Part shown: one piece after another, positions 1 to 7,986 of the stretch
Layout of the letters: every line of letters starts with the position of its first letter
How positions within the stretch are numbered: the first letter of the stretch is position 1
NCBI GenBank assembly: GCA_964548365.1
Contig: CAZJRD010000085.1
Location: 1-14,348 of the forward strand
DNA length: 14,348 nucleotides
Source of the DNA: B46-G9 sp964548365
GTDB taxonomy: Bacteria > Desulfobacterota > DSM-4660 > Desulfatiglandales > Desulfatiglandaceae
Direction of reading: 5' to 3'
Notes under the pieces: generated by a model
The model's input: only the letters and a program-made list of their open reading frames with translations
The model's database searches: none
Told to the model about the DNA's origin: nothing
Program-made: the position numbers and the translations under genes

Positions 1-4
1 GAAA

Positions 5-751
5 CTACAGGGGAGGAGTCCACCGGTTGGTGGAACCGTCATAGGACCAGGAATCCAGGAGGGCCTTTCTGCAGGTGTACTGAGGATTTTCAGCCCACAT
101 GAGCATCTGTTGATGGGCTTCATTCAACCGCTTGAAGGTCTCTTCATCACCTCCCTTGTCCGGATGGTGCCGCTTGGCAAGCCGCTTATAGGCACTTTTG
201 ATTGTCGACGTACAGCTCTTGGACGAAAGGACTTCGCGTTCGATTTTGAGGATCTTGAGACAATCATTTTCCAGTCTAGACAGGCGTGGACGACTTTTTC
301 TTGCAGGCTTAATGCTTTTTGGATCAAGGTGCGGTTTATGGTTATCGTGAAGCAGGTGGAGGGATGCCACGCTCCTGGAATTTCTTCGATCCAGAAGCCC
401 ATACCATTCTTCCCCTGATTCCAGGATAAGGCTTTTCAGATCTACCGCCGGCTTCCGCCCCGGGGTACGTTGACCGATAAAACGGCTGATGCCGCTTGTC
501 CAGGTGGGCAACACGTCGAGAACCACATAATCAGTCGTAAAGGAGAATGCGGCGTACCGGGCATTGAACGTCCGTAGCAGACCTTTAGATAATGAGAGTA
601 CCCACCTCATCTGCTCGCGGCATTCCGCGGAGCAGTAGCGTCTCCCCCGTTTCATGTCGGTGGTTCCGCAGGCAAGGCATCGACCTGTCCGCCGGGGCGG
701 TGCATATCGAACCGGCTTCTTCTCTGCCACTTTTTCAAGCATCATGTCCAC
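5..751 (-). CDS. J-domain protein with N-terminal four-Cys zinc-finger-like motif
   Basis: A protein of up to 248 residues. Near its N-terminus is a C-x2-C-x11-C-x3-C pattern (Cys25, 28, 40, 44), which looks like a small treble-clef or ribbon zinc site. The last third is a J domain (about 163-218) with the diagnostic HPD at 196-198 preceded by a basic helix (KRLAKRH) and followed by KGGDEETFKRLNEAHQ, as in helix III. J domains stimulate the ATPase of DnaK/Hsp70 through the HPD loop, so a co-chaperone role is inferred. It is not canonical DnaJ: the J domain is C-terminal, and there is no Gly/Phe linker or CxxCxGxG repeat. The middle (about 50-160) is not recognised. The longest reading starts at GTG 751, but ATG 745 and ATG 742 lie three and four codons inside and are equally plausible. 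No strong Shine-Dalgarno separates them. The stop codon is at 5-7, so the gene is complete. Confidence 0.8.
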   Translation of the reverse strand: MDMMLEKVAEKKPVRYAPPRRTGRCLACGTTDMKRGRRYCSAECREQMRWVLSLSKGLLRTFNARYAAFSFTTDYVVLDVLPTWTSGISRFIGQRTPGRKPAVDLKSLILESGEEWYGLLDRRNSRSVASLHLLHDNHKPHLDPKSIKPARKSRPRLSRLENDCLKILKIEREVLSSKSCTSTIKSAYKRLAKRHHPDKGGDEETFKRLNEAHQQMLMWAENPQYTCRKALLDSWSYDGSTNRWTPPL

Positions 752-1108
752 GATAGGTTTTTTCTTCCGGGAGCATTACCGATATGGTGTTCGTTCATAT
801 ATTGTTTCGGTAAATAGCGCCGCATCCTTTGTAAGAGTGACCTCCTGGTCGCGAATGCACAGTCTGTTACACCACTTGATCTCAACCAGAAGGGCGCTCC
901 TACGTCCACTGTTTACTACAGCTTGCTTGCAGCAAGAATTTTCCGTAATCATACCCTGATCAGGCAGCAAAATCAAGCAAAGGGTTGGCGCTATTGCCTG
1001 CTCGTAGCGCGTTGTCCGTCGTCGGTTGAAAAAGAGTGATAGAATGTGCCACTCCTCCTGCAAACAACGAGCAGCAAACGACATGTAAAGGTCTGCAAAG
1101 GATCGTTC
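752..1108. other. 357-bp intergenic region between uvrA and the J-domain gene
   Basis: I see no convincing gene here. Open frames on both strands have unusual composition and no family resemblance. A 27-codon frame (825-742, minus) overlaps the J-domain ATG as ATGA but lacks a well-placed ribosome site. Around 1004-1031 and 1059-1079 there are short heptamer-like units in opposite orientations, including an inverted TGCTCGT pair (998-1004 and 1066-1072). I found no stem followed by a T-run that would make a confident terminator for uvrA. Confidence 0.5.
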
Positions 1109-3928
1109 TCATGCCGCCAGCATTTTTTTCAGAAACTGCCCCGTATAGGACCTCTCATTTTCTGCGATTTCCTCGGGGGTACCGGTACCGACCACGTATC
1201 CCCCTTTGTCTCCCCCTTCCGGGCCCAAGTCGATAATGTAATCCGCGGTCTTGATCACATCCAGGTTATGTTCAATGACAACAACCGTGTTCTTGCGAGC
1301 CACAAGGTAATTCAGGACCTCGAGGAGTTTCCTGATATCCGCGAAGTGTAAGCCGGTAGTGGGCTCATCAAGGAGATACAGGGTCCTGCCGGTATTTCTC
1401 TTGCTCAGTTCCCTGGAAAGCTTAATACGCTGGGCTTCCCCACCGGAAAGGGTCGTGGCCGGTTGTCCGAGTTTCACGTAGCCAAGACCGACGTCCACCA
1501 GCGTCTTTAGCTTCCCCCGGACATGAGGGATATTCTGAAAAAAAGACAAGGCCTGATTTACAGTCATCTCCAGGACTTCGGCGATGGTCTTTCCCCGGTA
1601 ACGAATTTCCAGCGTGTCCCGGTTATACCGCAGTCCCTTACACGCTTCGCACTTCACGTAGACGTCAGGCAAGAAATGCATTTCTATCTTGATGATCCCA
1701 TCCCCCCGGCACACTTCACACCGCCCGCCTTTGACATTGAAACTGAATCTCCCCGGTTTGTATCCCCTTGCCCTGGATTCAGGCAACCGGGAAAAAAGCT
1801 CACGAATCGGGGTGAAAACACCCGTATAGGTAGCGGGATTTGAGCGGGGGGTCCTGCCGATAGGGCTCTGGTCTATATTGATGACCTTGTCTATGTACTC
1901 GATCCCCTTGAGCCCCTTGACCTGTCCCACCCTGGCCTTGGAACGGTAGAGCTTGTTACTCAGGGCCGGATAGAGAATTCCGTTGATAAGGCTGCTCTTG
2001 CCGGATCCTGAAACACCGGTAATGCAGGTGAAGGTGCCTAAGGGGATCTCGGCCACAATATCTTTCAGGTTATGCTCCCCGGCACCTTCAATAACAAGGG
2101 ACTGCCCATTTCCCTGTCTGCGCTCCCGGGGAACGGGAATCATCTTTTTTCCCGAGAGATATTGGCCGGTCAGGCTGTTCCCATCCGCCATGATCTTCTT
2201 CGGTGATCCCTGGGAAACCACCTCCCCTCCCAGTATGCCCGCTCCGGGTCCCAGGTCTATCACATGATCGGCACTCAAGATGGTCTCCGCATCATGCTCT
2301 ACCACCAGCACCGTGTTTCCCAGTTCTTTCAAGCGATTCAGATTTCTGAGCAGCCGGAGGTTGTCCCGCTGATGCAGCCCTATACTCGGTTCATCCAGGA
2401 CATAGAGGACCCCTGCCAGACCGGAGCTGATCTGGGTGGCCAGCCTTATCCGTTGTTCCTCCCCACCCGAGAGGGTTGCGGAACCGCGATCAAGGGTCAG
2501 GTAATTCAGACCCACACTCATGAGAAATTCAAGTCGTTCCCTGATCTCTTTCAGCACCCTCCGCGCAATGGCTTCTTCTTTCTCTGTCAACTGGAGATCA
2601 TGAAAAAATTTCACCGCCTTTTCGATGGGAAGGGCCGTGACCTCGTGGATGCCTTTTCCTCCCACTGTGACGGCCAGGCTTACGGGTTTCAGGCGTGCAC
2701 CCCCACATGCGGGACACGGTCGGATACTCATGTATTGCTCGATCTCCTCCCGAACCTGGTAGGAATCCGTCTCCAGGTAACGCCGCTCCATGTTGGGGAT
2801 AATCCCTTCATAGGGTCTGCTGTGAAAATAGCGCCGATGCCCCCGTTCAAAATAAAACTTTACCTCCTCTTCCCCCGAACCGTAGAGCAATGCCTTTTGA
2901 ACGTTTTCCGGAAGATCCTTGAAAGGGGAGTAAATGTCTATTTCATAGTGCTGGCAAAGGGAATCCAAGACCTGCTGAAAATGAACTGAATGGCGATTGG
3001 CCCAGGGGGCGATGGCACCCTGCCTGAGAGAGAGATCCGGATTCGGCACAATCAGGTCCGGATCAAGGTATTTCTTGGTCCCAAGTCCGCTGCACTCCTG
3101 GCATGCCCCCCGGGGATTATTGAAAGAGAACATCTGGGGAGTGAGTTCAGGGACGCTCATTCCGCAGGAGGGACAAGCCGCCTTCTGGCTGAAAAAGATC
3201 TCTTCTGCATCAATCACGTCGGCGACAGCCAGCCCATCGCTGAGAGATAGGGTCAATTCCATGGAATCAGTCAGACGTTTGGCAATCCCTTCTTTCACCA
3301 CGAGACGGTCAACCACTACGAGGATATCGTGCTTCTTGTTCTTGTCCAGGACGATATCCTCTTCCAGGAGCCGGATCTCTCCATCTATCCTGACGCGGGT
3401 AAAGCCCTCTTTCCTCAGTTGGCCAAGGAGTTGGACATGAGTTCCTTTGCGACCGGTTACCAGTGGTGCCAGGACCTGGACCTTTGCGCCTTCGGGAAGA
3501 GCCAGGACCCGATCCACAATCTGCTGAACGGTCTGGGAATGGATCTCAATGTGGCATTTCGGGCAATGGGGCCTTCCCACCCTGGCAAAAAGGACCCGCA
3601 TATAATCGTAAATCTCGGTAACGGTACCCACTGTAGAGCGCGGATTTCGGCTGGAGCTTCGCTGCTCAATGGAGATGGCCGGAGAAAGTCCTTCAATGGT
3701 ATCCACATCGGGTTTGTCCATCTGTTCGAGGAACTGGCGGGCATACGCTGACAGGGATTCCACGTACCGGCGCTGGCCCTCGGCATAGATGGTGTCAAAT
3801 GCGAGGGAAGACTTCCCCGAGCCGGAAAGTCCAGTAATGACCACAAACTGATTCCTGGGGATATCCAGGGAAATATTCTTCAGGTTGTGGACCCTGGCCC
3901 CTCGTATTTTTATGTGCTTCGTTCCCAT
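1109..3928 (-). CDS. uvrA: Excinuclease ABC subunit A (UvrA)
   Basis: The 939-residue product has the length and full architecture of UvrA, the DNA-damage recognition ATPase of nucleotide excision repair, which loads UvrB at lesions in the cytoplasm. Two ABC cassettes are visible. The first Walker A (GLSGSGKSS, 33-41) is interrupted by the UvrB- and DNA-binding insertions, including the conserved SSSRNPRSTVGT stretch at 91-102, then resumes with signature LSGGE (486-490) and Walker B ending LDEPSIGLH (511-519). The second has GVSGSGKSS (638-646), LSGGEAQR (827-834) and LLDEPTTGLH (852-861). Zinc-binding cysteine pairs occur at 252/255 with 276/279, 405/408, and 737/740 with 760/763. The start is ATG 3928; its upstream sequence has only a weak GGTG-type ribosome site. 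It lies 104 bp downstream of pdxA on the same strand, the gap being filled by a heptamer repeat. No SOS (LexA) box was recognised. Confidence 0.98.
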   Translation of the reverse strand: MGTKHIKIRGARVHNLKNISLDIPRNQFVVITGLSGSGKSSLAFDTIYAEGQRRYVESLSAYARQFLEQMDKPDVDTIEGLSPAISIEQRSSSRNPRSTVGTVTEIYDYMRVLFARVGRPHCPKCHIEIHSQTVQQIVDRVLALPEGAKVQVLAPLVTGRKGTHVQLLGQLRKEGFTRVRIDGEIRLLEEDIVLDKNKKHDILVVVDRLVVKEGIAKRLTDSMELTLSLSDGLAVADVIDAEEIFFSQKAACPSCGMSVPELTPQMFSFNNPRGACQECSGLGTKKYLDPDLIVPNPDLSLRQGAIAPWANRHSVHFQQVLDSLCQHYEIDIYSPFKDLPENVQKALLYGSGEEEVKFYFERGHRRYFHSRPYEGIIPNMERRYLETDSYQVREEIEQYMSIRPCPACGGARLKPVSLAVTVGGKGIHEVTALPIEKAVKFFHDLQLTEKEEAIARRVLKEIRERLEFLMSVGLNYLTLDRGSATLSGGEEQRIRLATQISSGLAGVLYVLDEPSIGLHQRDNLRLLRNLNRLKELGNTVLVVEHDAETILSADHVIDLGPGAGILGGEVVSQGSPKKIMADGNSLTGQYLSGKKMIPVPRERRQGNGQSLVIEGAGEHNLKDIVAEIPLGTFTCITGVSGSGKSSLINGILYPALSNKLYRSKARVGQVKGLKGIEYIDKVINIDQSPIGRTPRSNPATYTGVFTPIRELFSRLPESRARGYKPGRFSFNVKGGRCEVCRGDGIIKIEMHFLPDVYVKCEACKGLRYNRDTLEIRYRGKTIAEVLEMTVNQALSFFQNIPHVRGKLKTLVDVGLGYVKLGQPATTLSGGEAQRIKLSRELSKRNTGRTLYLLDEPTTGLHFADIRKLLEVLNYLVARKNTVVVIEHNLDVIKTADYIIDLGPEGGDKGGYVVGTGTPEEIAENERSYTGQFLKKMLAA

Positions 3929-3967
3929 TTATTTGCACCGAACTCGCTTAGAACCATTTATTCGCCT

Positions 3968-4030
3968 GTTGCTCGTTGTATGTTGATTCTTGCTTGTTGT
4001 GTGTTGTTTGTTGGGTGTTGTCCGCTGTTG
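3968..4030. repeat. Degenerate 7-bp tandem repeat between pdxA and uvrA
   Basis: Eight consecutive heptamers start at 3968, 3975, 3982, 3989, 3996, 4003, 4010 and 4017. On the plus strand they read gttgctc, gttgtat, gttgatt, cttgctt, gttgtgt, gttgttt, gttgggt and gttgtcc. Seven of eight begin GTTG and one begins CTTG. A ninth degenerate unit (gctgttg) reaches 4030, just before the pdxA stop codon at 4033-4035. The period is exact while the last three bases vary. Because both flanking genes are on the minus strand, the transcript would carry a CAAC-rich spacer. Confidence 0.85.
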
Positions 4031-4032
4031 GC

Positions 4033-5067
4033 TCATGAGGGCACTGCCGTGGTTCTCCGGCGGTTTTTCACCATGTCCACCGCCATCCTGACAGCCGCCT
4101 TCAAGCTGGACGGATCTGCCCTGCCGGTGCCCGCAATATCATAGGCGGTACCGTGGTCCACCGATGTTCGGACAATGGGAAGGCCGAGGGTTACGTTCAC
4201 GGCATCCGCAAAATGGAGAAGCTTGAGCGGGATAAGCCCTTGGTCGTGGTACATGGCAACCACTGCCTCGTACCTGCCTCCCGCTGCCTTCCAGAAGAGC
4301 GTGTCAGCGGGGAGCGGACCATCGACGTCAATTCCCTCCCTTCGTGCCTTTTCAATGGCAGGCAGAATGATATCGTGCTCCTCAGAGCCGAAGATGCCTT
4401 CTTCTCCTGCGTGAGGATTCAGGGCTGCCACCCCGATCGCGGGCGACTTCTTCCCGAAATCCTGCGCGAGCGCCCGCGCCGTAATCCAGATGGTCCGGTA
4501 CACCTTTTCAATATCCAGCAGTCCCGGCACTTCCTTCAATCCACAGTGAATGGTCACGAGTACAACGCGAAGCTGCTTTCCTGCGAGCATCATCACGTAG
4601 TCCTCAGCCCCGGTTTCCTCAGCGATAAGCTGGGTGTGCCCCTCATAGGCGTACCCCACCCGCTGCATCAATGCCTTGCTGATGGGGCAGGTTACCATTG
4701 CCTGGATTTCCCTGTTTCGCGCCATCTCCACCGCCTTGAGGATGGACTCCATCATGGCCTTGCCCCCCTCCGGGGTCGGAGACCCGGGGACTATGCTGCC
4801 TTTTCCCAGATGCGATACAGCAACCAGGTCTATCTCCTGGGGATCTTCGCCCGCATCGGCGACCCGCTCCACCACACGAACCCGCTGCTGAGAGACCGCT
4901 CGTTTAAGTGCCTCGGAGAGGACTGCGTGATCCCCCAGCACCACGGGCCGGGTGATATCATAAATTTTTCTATCAGCCAGCGCTTTGACAATTATTTCAG
5001 GGCCGATCCCTGCGGGATCCCCCATGGTGATACCGATGAGAGGCCGACTCTCTTCCTGCCCCGGCAT
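4033..5067 (-). CDS. pdxA: 4-hydroxythreonine-4-phosphate dehydrogenase (PdxA)
   Basis: A 344-residue product from ATG 5067. It would oxidise 4-phosphohydroxy-L-threonine with NAD in DXP-dependent pyridoxal phosphate synthesis, giving the substrate that PdxJ uses. The family start GITMGDPAGIGPEI is at about residues 12-25. The three metal-ligand histidines lie in the expected contexts: GHTQ (His144), LNPHAGEEG (His219) and YHDQG (His274), and DHGTAYDIAGTG follows near the end. I chose ATG 5067 because GAGGT sits at 5077-5081, 9 nt upstream. A longer reading from TTG 5094 would put that ribosome site inside the coding region and add nine unconserved residues. Paralogues acting on other hydroxyacid phosphates exist (PdxA2 type), but nothing here points to such a role. 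The divergent neighbour starts at 5752. Confidence 0.95.
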   Translation of the reverse strand: MPGQEESRPLIGITMGDPAGIGPEIIVKALADRKIYDITRPVVLGDHAVLSEALKRAVSQQRVRVVERVADAGEDPQEIDLVAVSHLGKGSIVPGSPTPEGGKAMMESILKAVEMARNREIQAMVTCPISKALMQRVGYAYEGHTQLIAEETGAEDYVMMLAGKQLRVVLVTIHCGLKEVPGLLDIEKVYRTIWITARALAQDFGKKSPAIGVAALNPHAGEEGIFGSEEHDIILPAIEKARREGIDVDGPLPADTLFWKAAGGRYEAVVAMYHDQGLIPLKLLHFADAVNVTLGLPIVRTSVDHGTAYDIAGTGRADPSSLKAAVRMAVDMVKNRRRTTAVPS

Positions 5068-5076
5068 AAGCAATTT

Positions 5077-5081
5077 ACCTC
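5077..5081 (-). promoter_or_regulatory. Shine-Dalgarno site deciding the pdxA start
   Basis: GAGGT on the minus strand lies 9 nt before ATG 5067. This favours that ATG over the upstream in-frame TTG at 5094. Confidence 0.6.
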
Positions 5082-5187
5082 GTAAAGTGAGCAACTTAGC
5101 TGTTTATCAGAACTTTTTATTATCGCTCTTTTGCTCCCCCGTGTCAACACTCTTCCGCCCCTTTGGAACAACGTGAAACCGAACTGA

Positions 5188-5232
5188 ACAGGGGAGGACC
5201 AGGGGGCTTCCTTCCCCCTGTCCCTCCCCTGT
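5188..5232. repeat. Inverted repeat with 19-bp arms and 7-nt loop
   Basis: The left arm (5188-5206) and right arm (5214-5232) are complementary at 17 of 19 positions around the loop cttcctt. The left arm starts ACAGGGGAGG and ends AGGGGG; the right arm is its complement. The two mismatches are adjacent near the middle. No T-run follows on the plus strand, so an intrinsic terminator is unlikely. It lies about 120 bp upstream of the pdxA start, within its possible leader or promoter region. Confidence 0.8.
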
Positions 5233-5564
5233 GTGCTAAGACGAACCTTTCTTTTAACTTGATCGTGGTCCGAGGCAGAAAAGGGGCACGGGGATCTTTT
5301 TGCAGACACAAAACTTTTCTTTCCCGGGAAAACGCGTATCTCAGGGGCTTAGGCGTGCCGGCGGTATTGCAAGGCCTTTACCATACACACTGATGGGACG
5401 GGTGAACTGACAGTGCCCTCGGCCGCCTCGCTGAGCAACGGTTTTCGCCGCCAGCGTCATGCCCCCTCGTGTTCGCAAAAAGATTGCTGTGCCCCTTCAC
5501 CACATCGCCTTAATGCACCATATTGCAATGAAAGGAGGAGAGGGAGGGACAGGGAGCTCCTCTT

Positions 5565-5580
5565 TGGCATCACATTTGCA
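5565..5580 (+). promoter_or_regulatory. Candidate sigma-54 (-24/-12) promoter
   Basis: TGGCATCACATTTGCA matches the RpoN consensus TGGCACG-N4-TTGCA with two mismatches (T for C and C for G in the -24 box). The GG and GC dinucleotides are separated by exactly 10 nt. The predicted start near 5592 would leave a leader of about 160 nt before the kinase ATG at 5752. An enhancer-binding protein site was not identified. Confidence 0.4.
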
Positions 5581-5717
5581 GATGTTCATTGGGATGCGGA
5601 AGCAGGAATGCATGGGCAGCGATACCCAGTCCGCTGTTTTTGATAATCGCCGGGGAAAAGACATTGCAGGCAAAGGGATAACATGCGAATATCTTGCGTA
5701 TATTTATCGTAATTCCC

Positions 5718-5745
5718 TTGACTTCAAACATTTTTTGTTTATACT
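5718..5745 (+). promoter_or_regulatory. Sigma-70-like promoter abutting the kinase start codon
   Basis: TTGACT (5718-5723) and TATACT (5740-5745) are separated by 16 nt and each is one base from consensus. The expected transcription start is within one or two bases of the ATG at 5752, which would make the message leaderless. No Shine-Dalgarno precedes that ATG, consistent with this reading. Confidence 0.5.
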
Positions 5746-5751
5746 GCCATC

Positions 5752-7914
5752 ATGGCTGATCTGGAAAAATCCATAGGCGAAAAAGTTTCCACTCTCAGGA
5801 ATCTCCCTACCCTTCCCCACATCCTGATCAAACTCATCAGGGCCTGCAATGACGACAATGCTTCTCTAGAGCGAATCTCTACCATTATTGAAAAAGACCC
5901 CTCTCTTAGCGGCAAGATCCTCCGGCTCGTCAATTCCGCGTACTATGCCCTGCCGAGAAAAATTGGGACCATCAAACAGGCCGTGGGGTATCTGGGAACG
6001 AATACGACAAAGAATACCGCCATCAGTGCCTCTATTCTCAGGGCCTTCGACCGCACTGCCGGAAATGCCACGATGAATCTGAAACTCTTTTGGTGGCACT
6101 CTCTCAGATGCGCGGTAACCGCAAGACTTCTGGCGCGGGAATTGAGATACCCGGGCCCCGAGGAGGCCTTTCTGGCAGGATTGCTCCACGACATCGGCCG
6201 GCTGGTCCTGTGGGTTAACTTCAAGGAGGAATACGGAGCGCTTCTTCGAGAGTACGTGGATCGCCCGGACCTCCTCCTGGCTGGTGAAATAAGGCGCGGG
6301 TTGAACCATTGCGAGGTGGGGGCGTGGCTTCTGCAGCGCTGGAATCTTCAGTCATTCGTCTCAGACGCCGTCCTGTACCATCATGAGCCCGTAGAAAGGA
6401 TCGTGGGGGCGTTTTCCCTTGTTAAAATCATTTTCGCGGCCAACATGCTCTCCCAGGGCCCGGCAATCTCCCCTGACGGCGGGATTCAAACGGCCGAAAA
6501 AGTTCTGGGGTTGTCCCGCAATGTGCTTGAAGCCATTCAAAATCAGGCAGATGAAGAAGTGGTGGAAGTCGCCCAATCCCTTGACATCGAGATAGAACCA
6601 CCGGAAGGAACCGAAACGGGCATCAGCGAGAAAGATCTCAAGATCGAGGGAGACCTCATCAGCGAAGTGCGAAATGTTTCACTCCTCCTCGGTACCCTCC
6701 AGGACCTGCTGGAAGCAAATAATGAAATGGAAATCCTGCGGGCTCTTGAGCACGGGTTCCGTGTCCTTTTCGACACGAGCAATGTCTTCTTTTTTCTCGT
6801 GGACCCGGACAAAAAAGGGTTGGTGGGAAAATCTATTGACGGTCAAGGAAAATCATCCCTCGTAGATGGTCTCCTCATCCCCATGGAAGCCCAGCAGAGT
6901 CTCTTTATCTCCTGCCTCCACCAGTGCGCCCCCTTGGACTCGATGAACGCCCCCCCTGATTCCCCCCTCGCACTCATTGATGAACAGATCATCCATTTCC
7001 TGGACAAGGAGGGAATCCTGTGCCTTCCTTTGCGGGCAAATGACGACTCCATCGGTGTTATTCTTCTGGGGGTTGACAGTGCTGAATTGGATGATTTCCA
7101 TAGACATCGCAAACTCCTTGATCTTTTCATCAAGCAGGCTTCTGTCGCGCTCCATTCCAACCTGCTCCGGCGCCAGAACATGCAGAAAATCCAGTCGGAG
7201 GGCGCCATCGCTTCCTCTGACATGGCGCGCCGGGTGGCACACGAGGTAAACAATCCCCTCAGCATCATCAAGAACTACCTCAAGATCCTCAGCATGAAAC
7301 TGGCGGCAGAAGACGTCGCCCAGGATGAAATCAGGATCATCAATGAAGAAATCGATCGCATTGCGCTGATACTCCGAACCCTTACCGCGTTTTCCAGGAG
7401 CAGAACTCCGAAATTGGAGAACGTGGATATTAACGCCCTGCTCACAGACCTGGTCAAGATAACAAAGGATTCCCTGGCTGAAAAAGCAGGAATAACCATT
7501 CACACCGATCTGGATTCCTCTATCCCGAATCCGGTGTCCGAAAAAGACGGCCTCAAGCAGGTATTCATCAACCTGATGAAAAACGCCGCCGAGGCCCTGC
7601 CAGCCGGCGGTAACATTTATCTCTCCACCCGCAGGATATCGATTGGTCTCGATGAGGGTGCCGCAGAAACGCGAAATGGCGTTCATTCCTATGTTGAAAT
7701 AATTTTCCGGGACGACGGTCCTGGGATCGCTGATGAAATCAAAGAGCGGTTATTTGAGCCGTTTGTCACTTCCAAAAAGGAAGGGCATTCGGGCGTGGGC
7801 CTTTCCATCGCATTTCAGACAATCAAGGCGCTGGAAGGAACCCTGACCTGCGAAAGCGAAAAAGGAACAGGCACGACATTCAAAATCTCCTTGCCCGTCA
7901 ATGAAGCCCGGTAG
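5752..7914 (+). CDS. HDOD-GAF-like sensor histidine kinase
   Basis: A 720-residue soluble protein with no membrane segments. Residues about 10-215 form an HDOD domain: KVSTLRNLPTLP entry, KDPSLSGKILRLVNSAYY, LLHDIGR with His146-Asp147, and YHHEP at 209-213. Residues about 315-475 resemble a GAF sensory domain. The kinase core follows: H-box RVAHEVNNPLS with phospho-acceptor His497, N-box around Asn607/Asn611, G1 box DDGPGIA (654-660), FEPFVTSK and G2 box SGVGLSIA (680-687). It should autophosphorylate in the cytoplasm in response to an unknown ligand or partner. It lacks a receiver, but the hybrid kinase 72 bp downstream on the same strand supplies two. HDOD domains are usually found on GGDEF/EAL or single-receiver proteins in signalling and cell-cycle control. 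The ATG has no ribosome site and may be translated leaderless. Confidence 0.9.
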   Translation: MADLEKSIGEKVSTLRNLPTLPHILIKLIRACNDDNASLERISTIIEKDPSLSGKILRLVNSAYYALPRKIGTIKQAVGYLGTNTTKNTAISASILRAFDRTAGNATMNLKLFWWHSLRCAVTARLLARELRYPGPEEAFLAGLLHDIGRLVLWVNFKEEYGALLREYVDRPDLLLAGEIRRGLNHCEVGAWLLQRWNLQSFVSDAVLYHHEPVERIVGAFSLVKIIFAANMLSQGPAISPDGGIQTAEKVLGLSRNVLEAIQNQADEEVVEVAQSLDIEIEPPEGTETGISEKDLKIEGDLISEVRNVSLLLGTLQDLLEANNEMEILRALEHGFRVLFDTSNVFFFLVDPDKKGLVGKSIDGQGKSSLVDGLLIPMEAQQSLFISCLHQCAPLDSMNAPPDSPLALIDEQIIHFLDKEGILCLPLRANDDSIGVILLGVDSAELDDFHRHRKLLDLFIKQASVALHSNLLRRQNMQKIQSEGAIASSDMARRVAHEVNNPLSIIKNYLKILSMKLAAEDVAQDEIRIINEEIDRIALILRTLTAFSRSRTPKLENVDINALLTDLVKITKDSLAEKAGITIHTDLDSSIPNPVSEKDGLKQVFINLMKNAAEALPAGGNIYLSTRRISIGLDEGAAETRNGVHSYVEIIFRDDGPGIADEIKERLFEPFVTSKKEGHSGVGLSIAFQTIKALEGTLTCESEKGTGTTFKISLPVNEAR

Positions 7915-7986
7915 ATGCCAGGCTCCAATGGCTGAAGGCAAGGAACCGTAACACTATCATCAAACAGTTATCCCTGAGAGAAGCCC

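Larger units (their letters stand above)
5068..5751. other. 684-bp divergent intergenic region, pdxA / sensory operon
   Basis: No convincing gene is present; short open frames on either strand have no family resemblance. It holds the pdxA ribosome site, a strong inverted repeat (5188-5232), a purine-rich segment (5529-5560) that can pair imperfectly with its own end (AAAGGAGGAG against GCTCCTCTTT), a candidate sigma-54 promoter (5565-5580) and a sigma-70-like promoter (5718-5745). No riboswitch family was recognised. Confidence 0.6.

Noticed and set aside
742..825. 27-codon minus-strand frame ending ATGA over the J-domain start
   Set aside because: Possible translational coupling, but the only AGGAGG is 15 nt from its ATG and such short frames arise often by chance.
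776..1084. Minus-strand 102-codon frame between uvrA and the J-domain gene
   Set aside because: It overlaps the repeat-like region, has a Cys/Arg-rich low-likelihood composition, no ribosome site and no family resemblance.
2264..2989. Plus-strand 241-codon frame opposite uvrA
   Set aside because: It is an antisense shadow of a well-conserved uvrA coding region.
4153..5085. Plus-strand 310-codon frame opposite pdxA
   Set aside because: Antisense shadow of pdxA, whose motifs are fully conserved; no own ribosome site or family resemblance.
5459..5776. Plus-strand frame running into the HDOD kinase start
   Set aside because: It crosses the promoter elements, has no family resemblance and overlaps the kinase in another frame.
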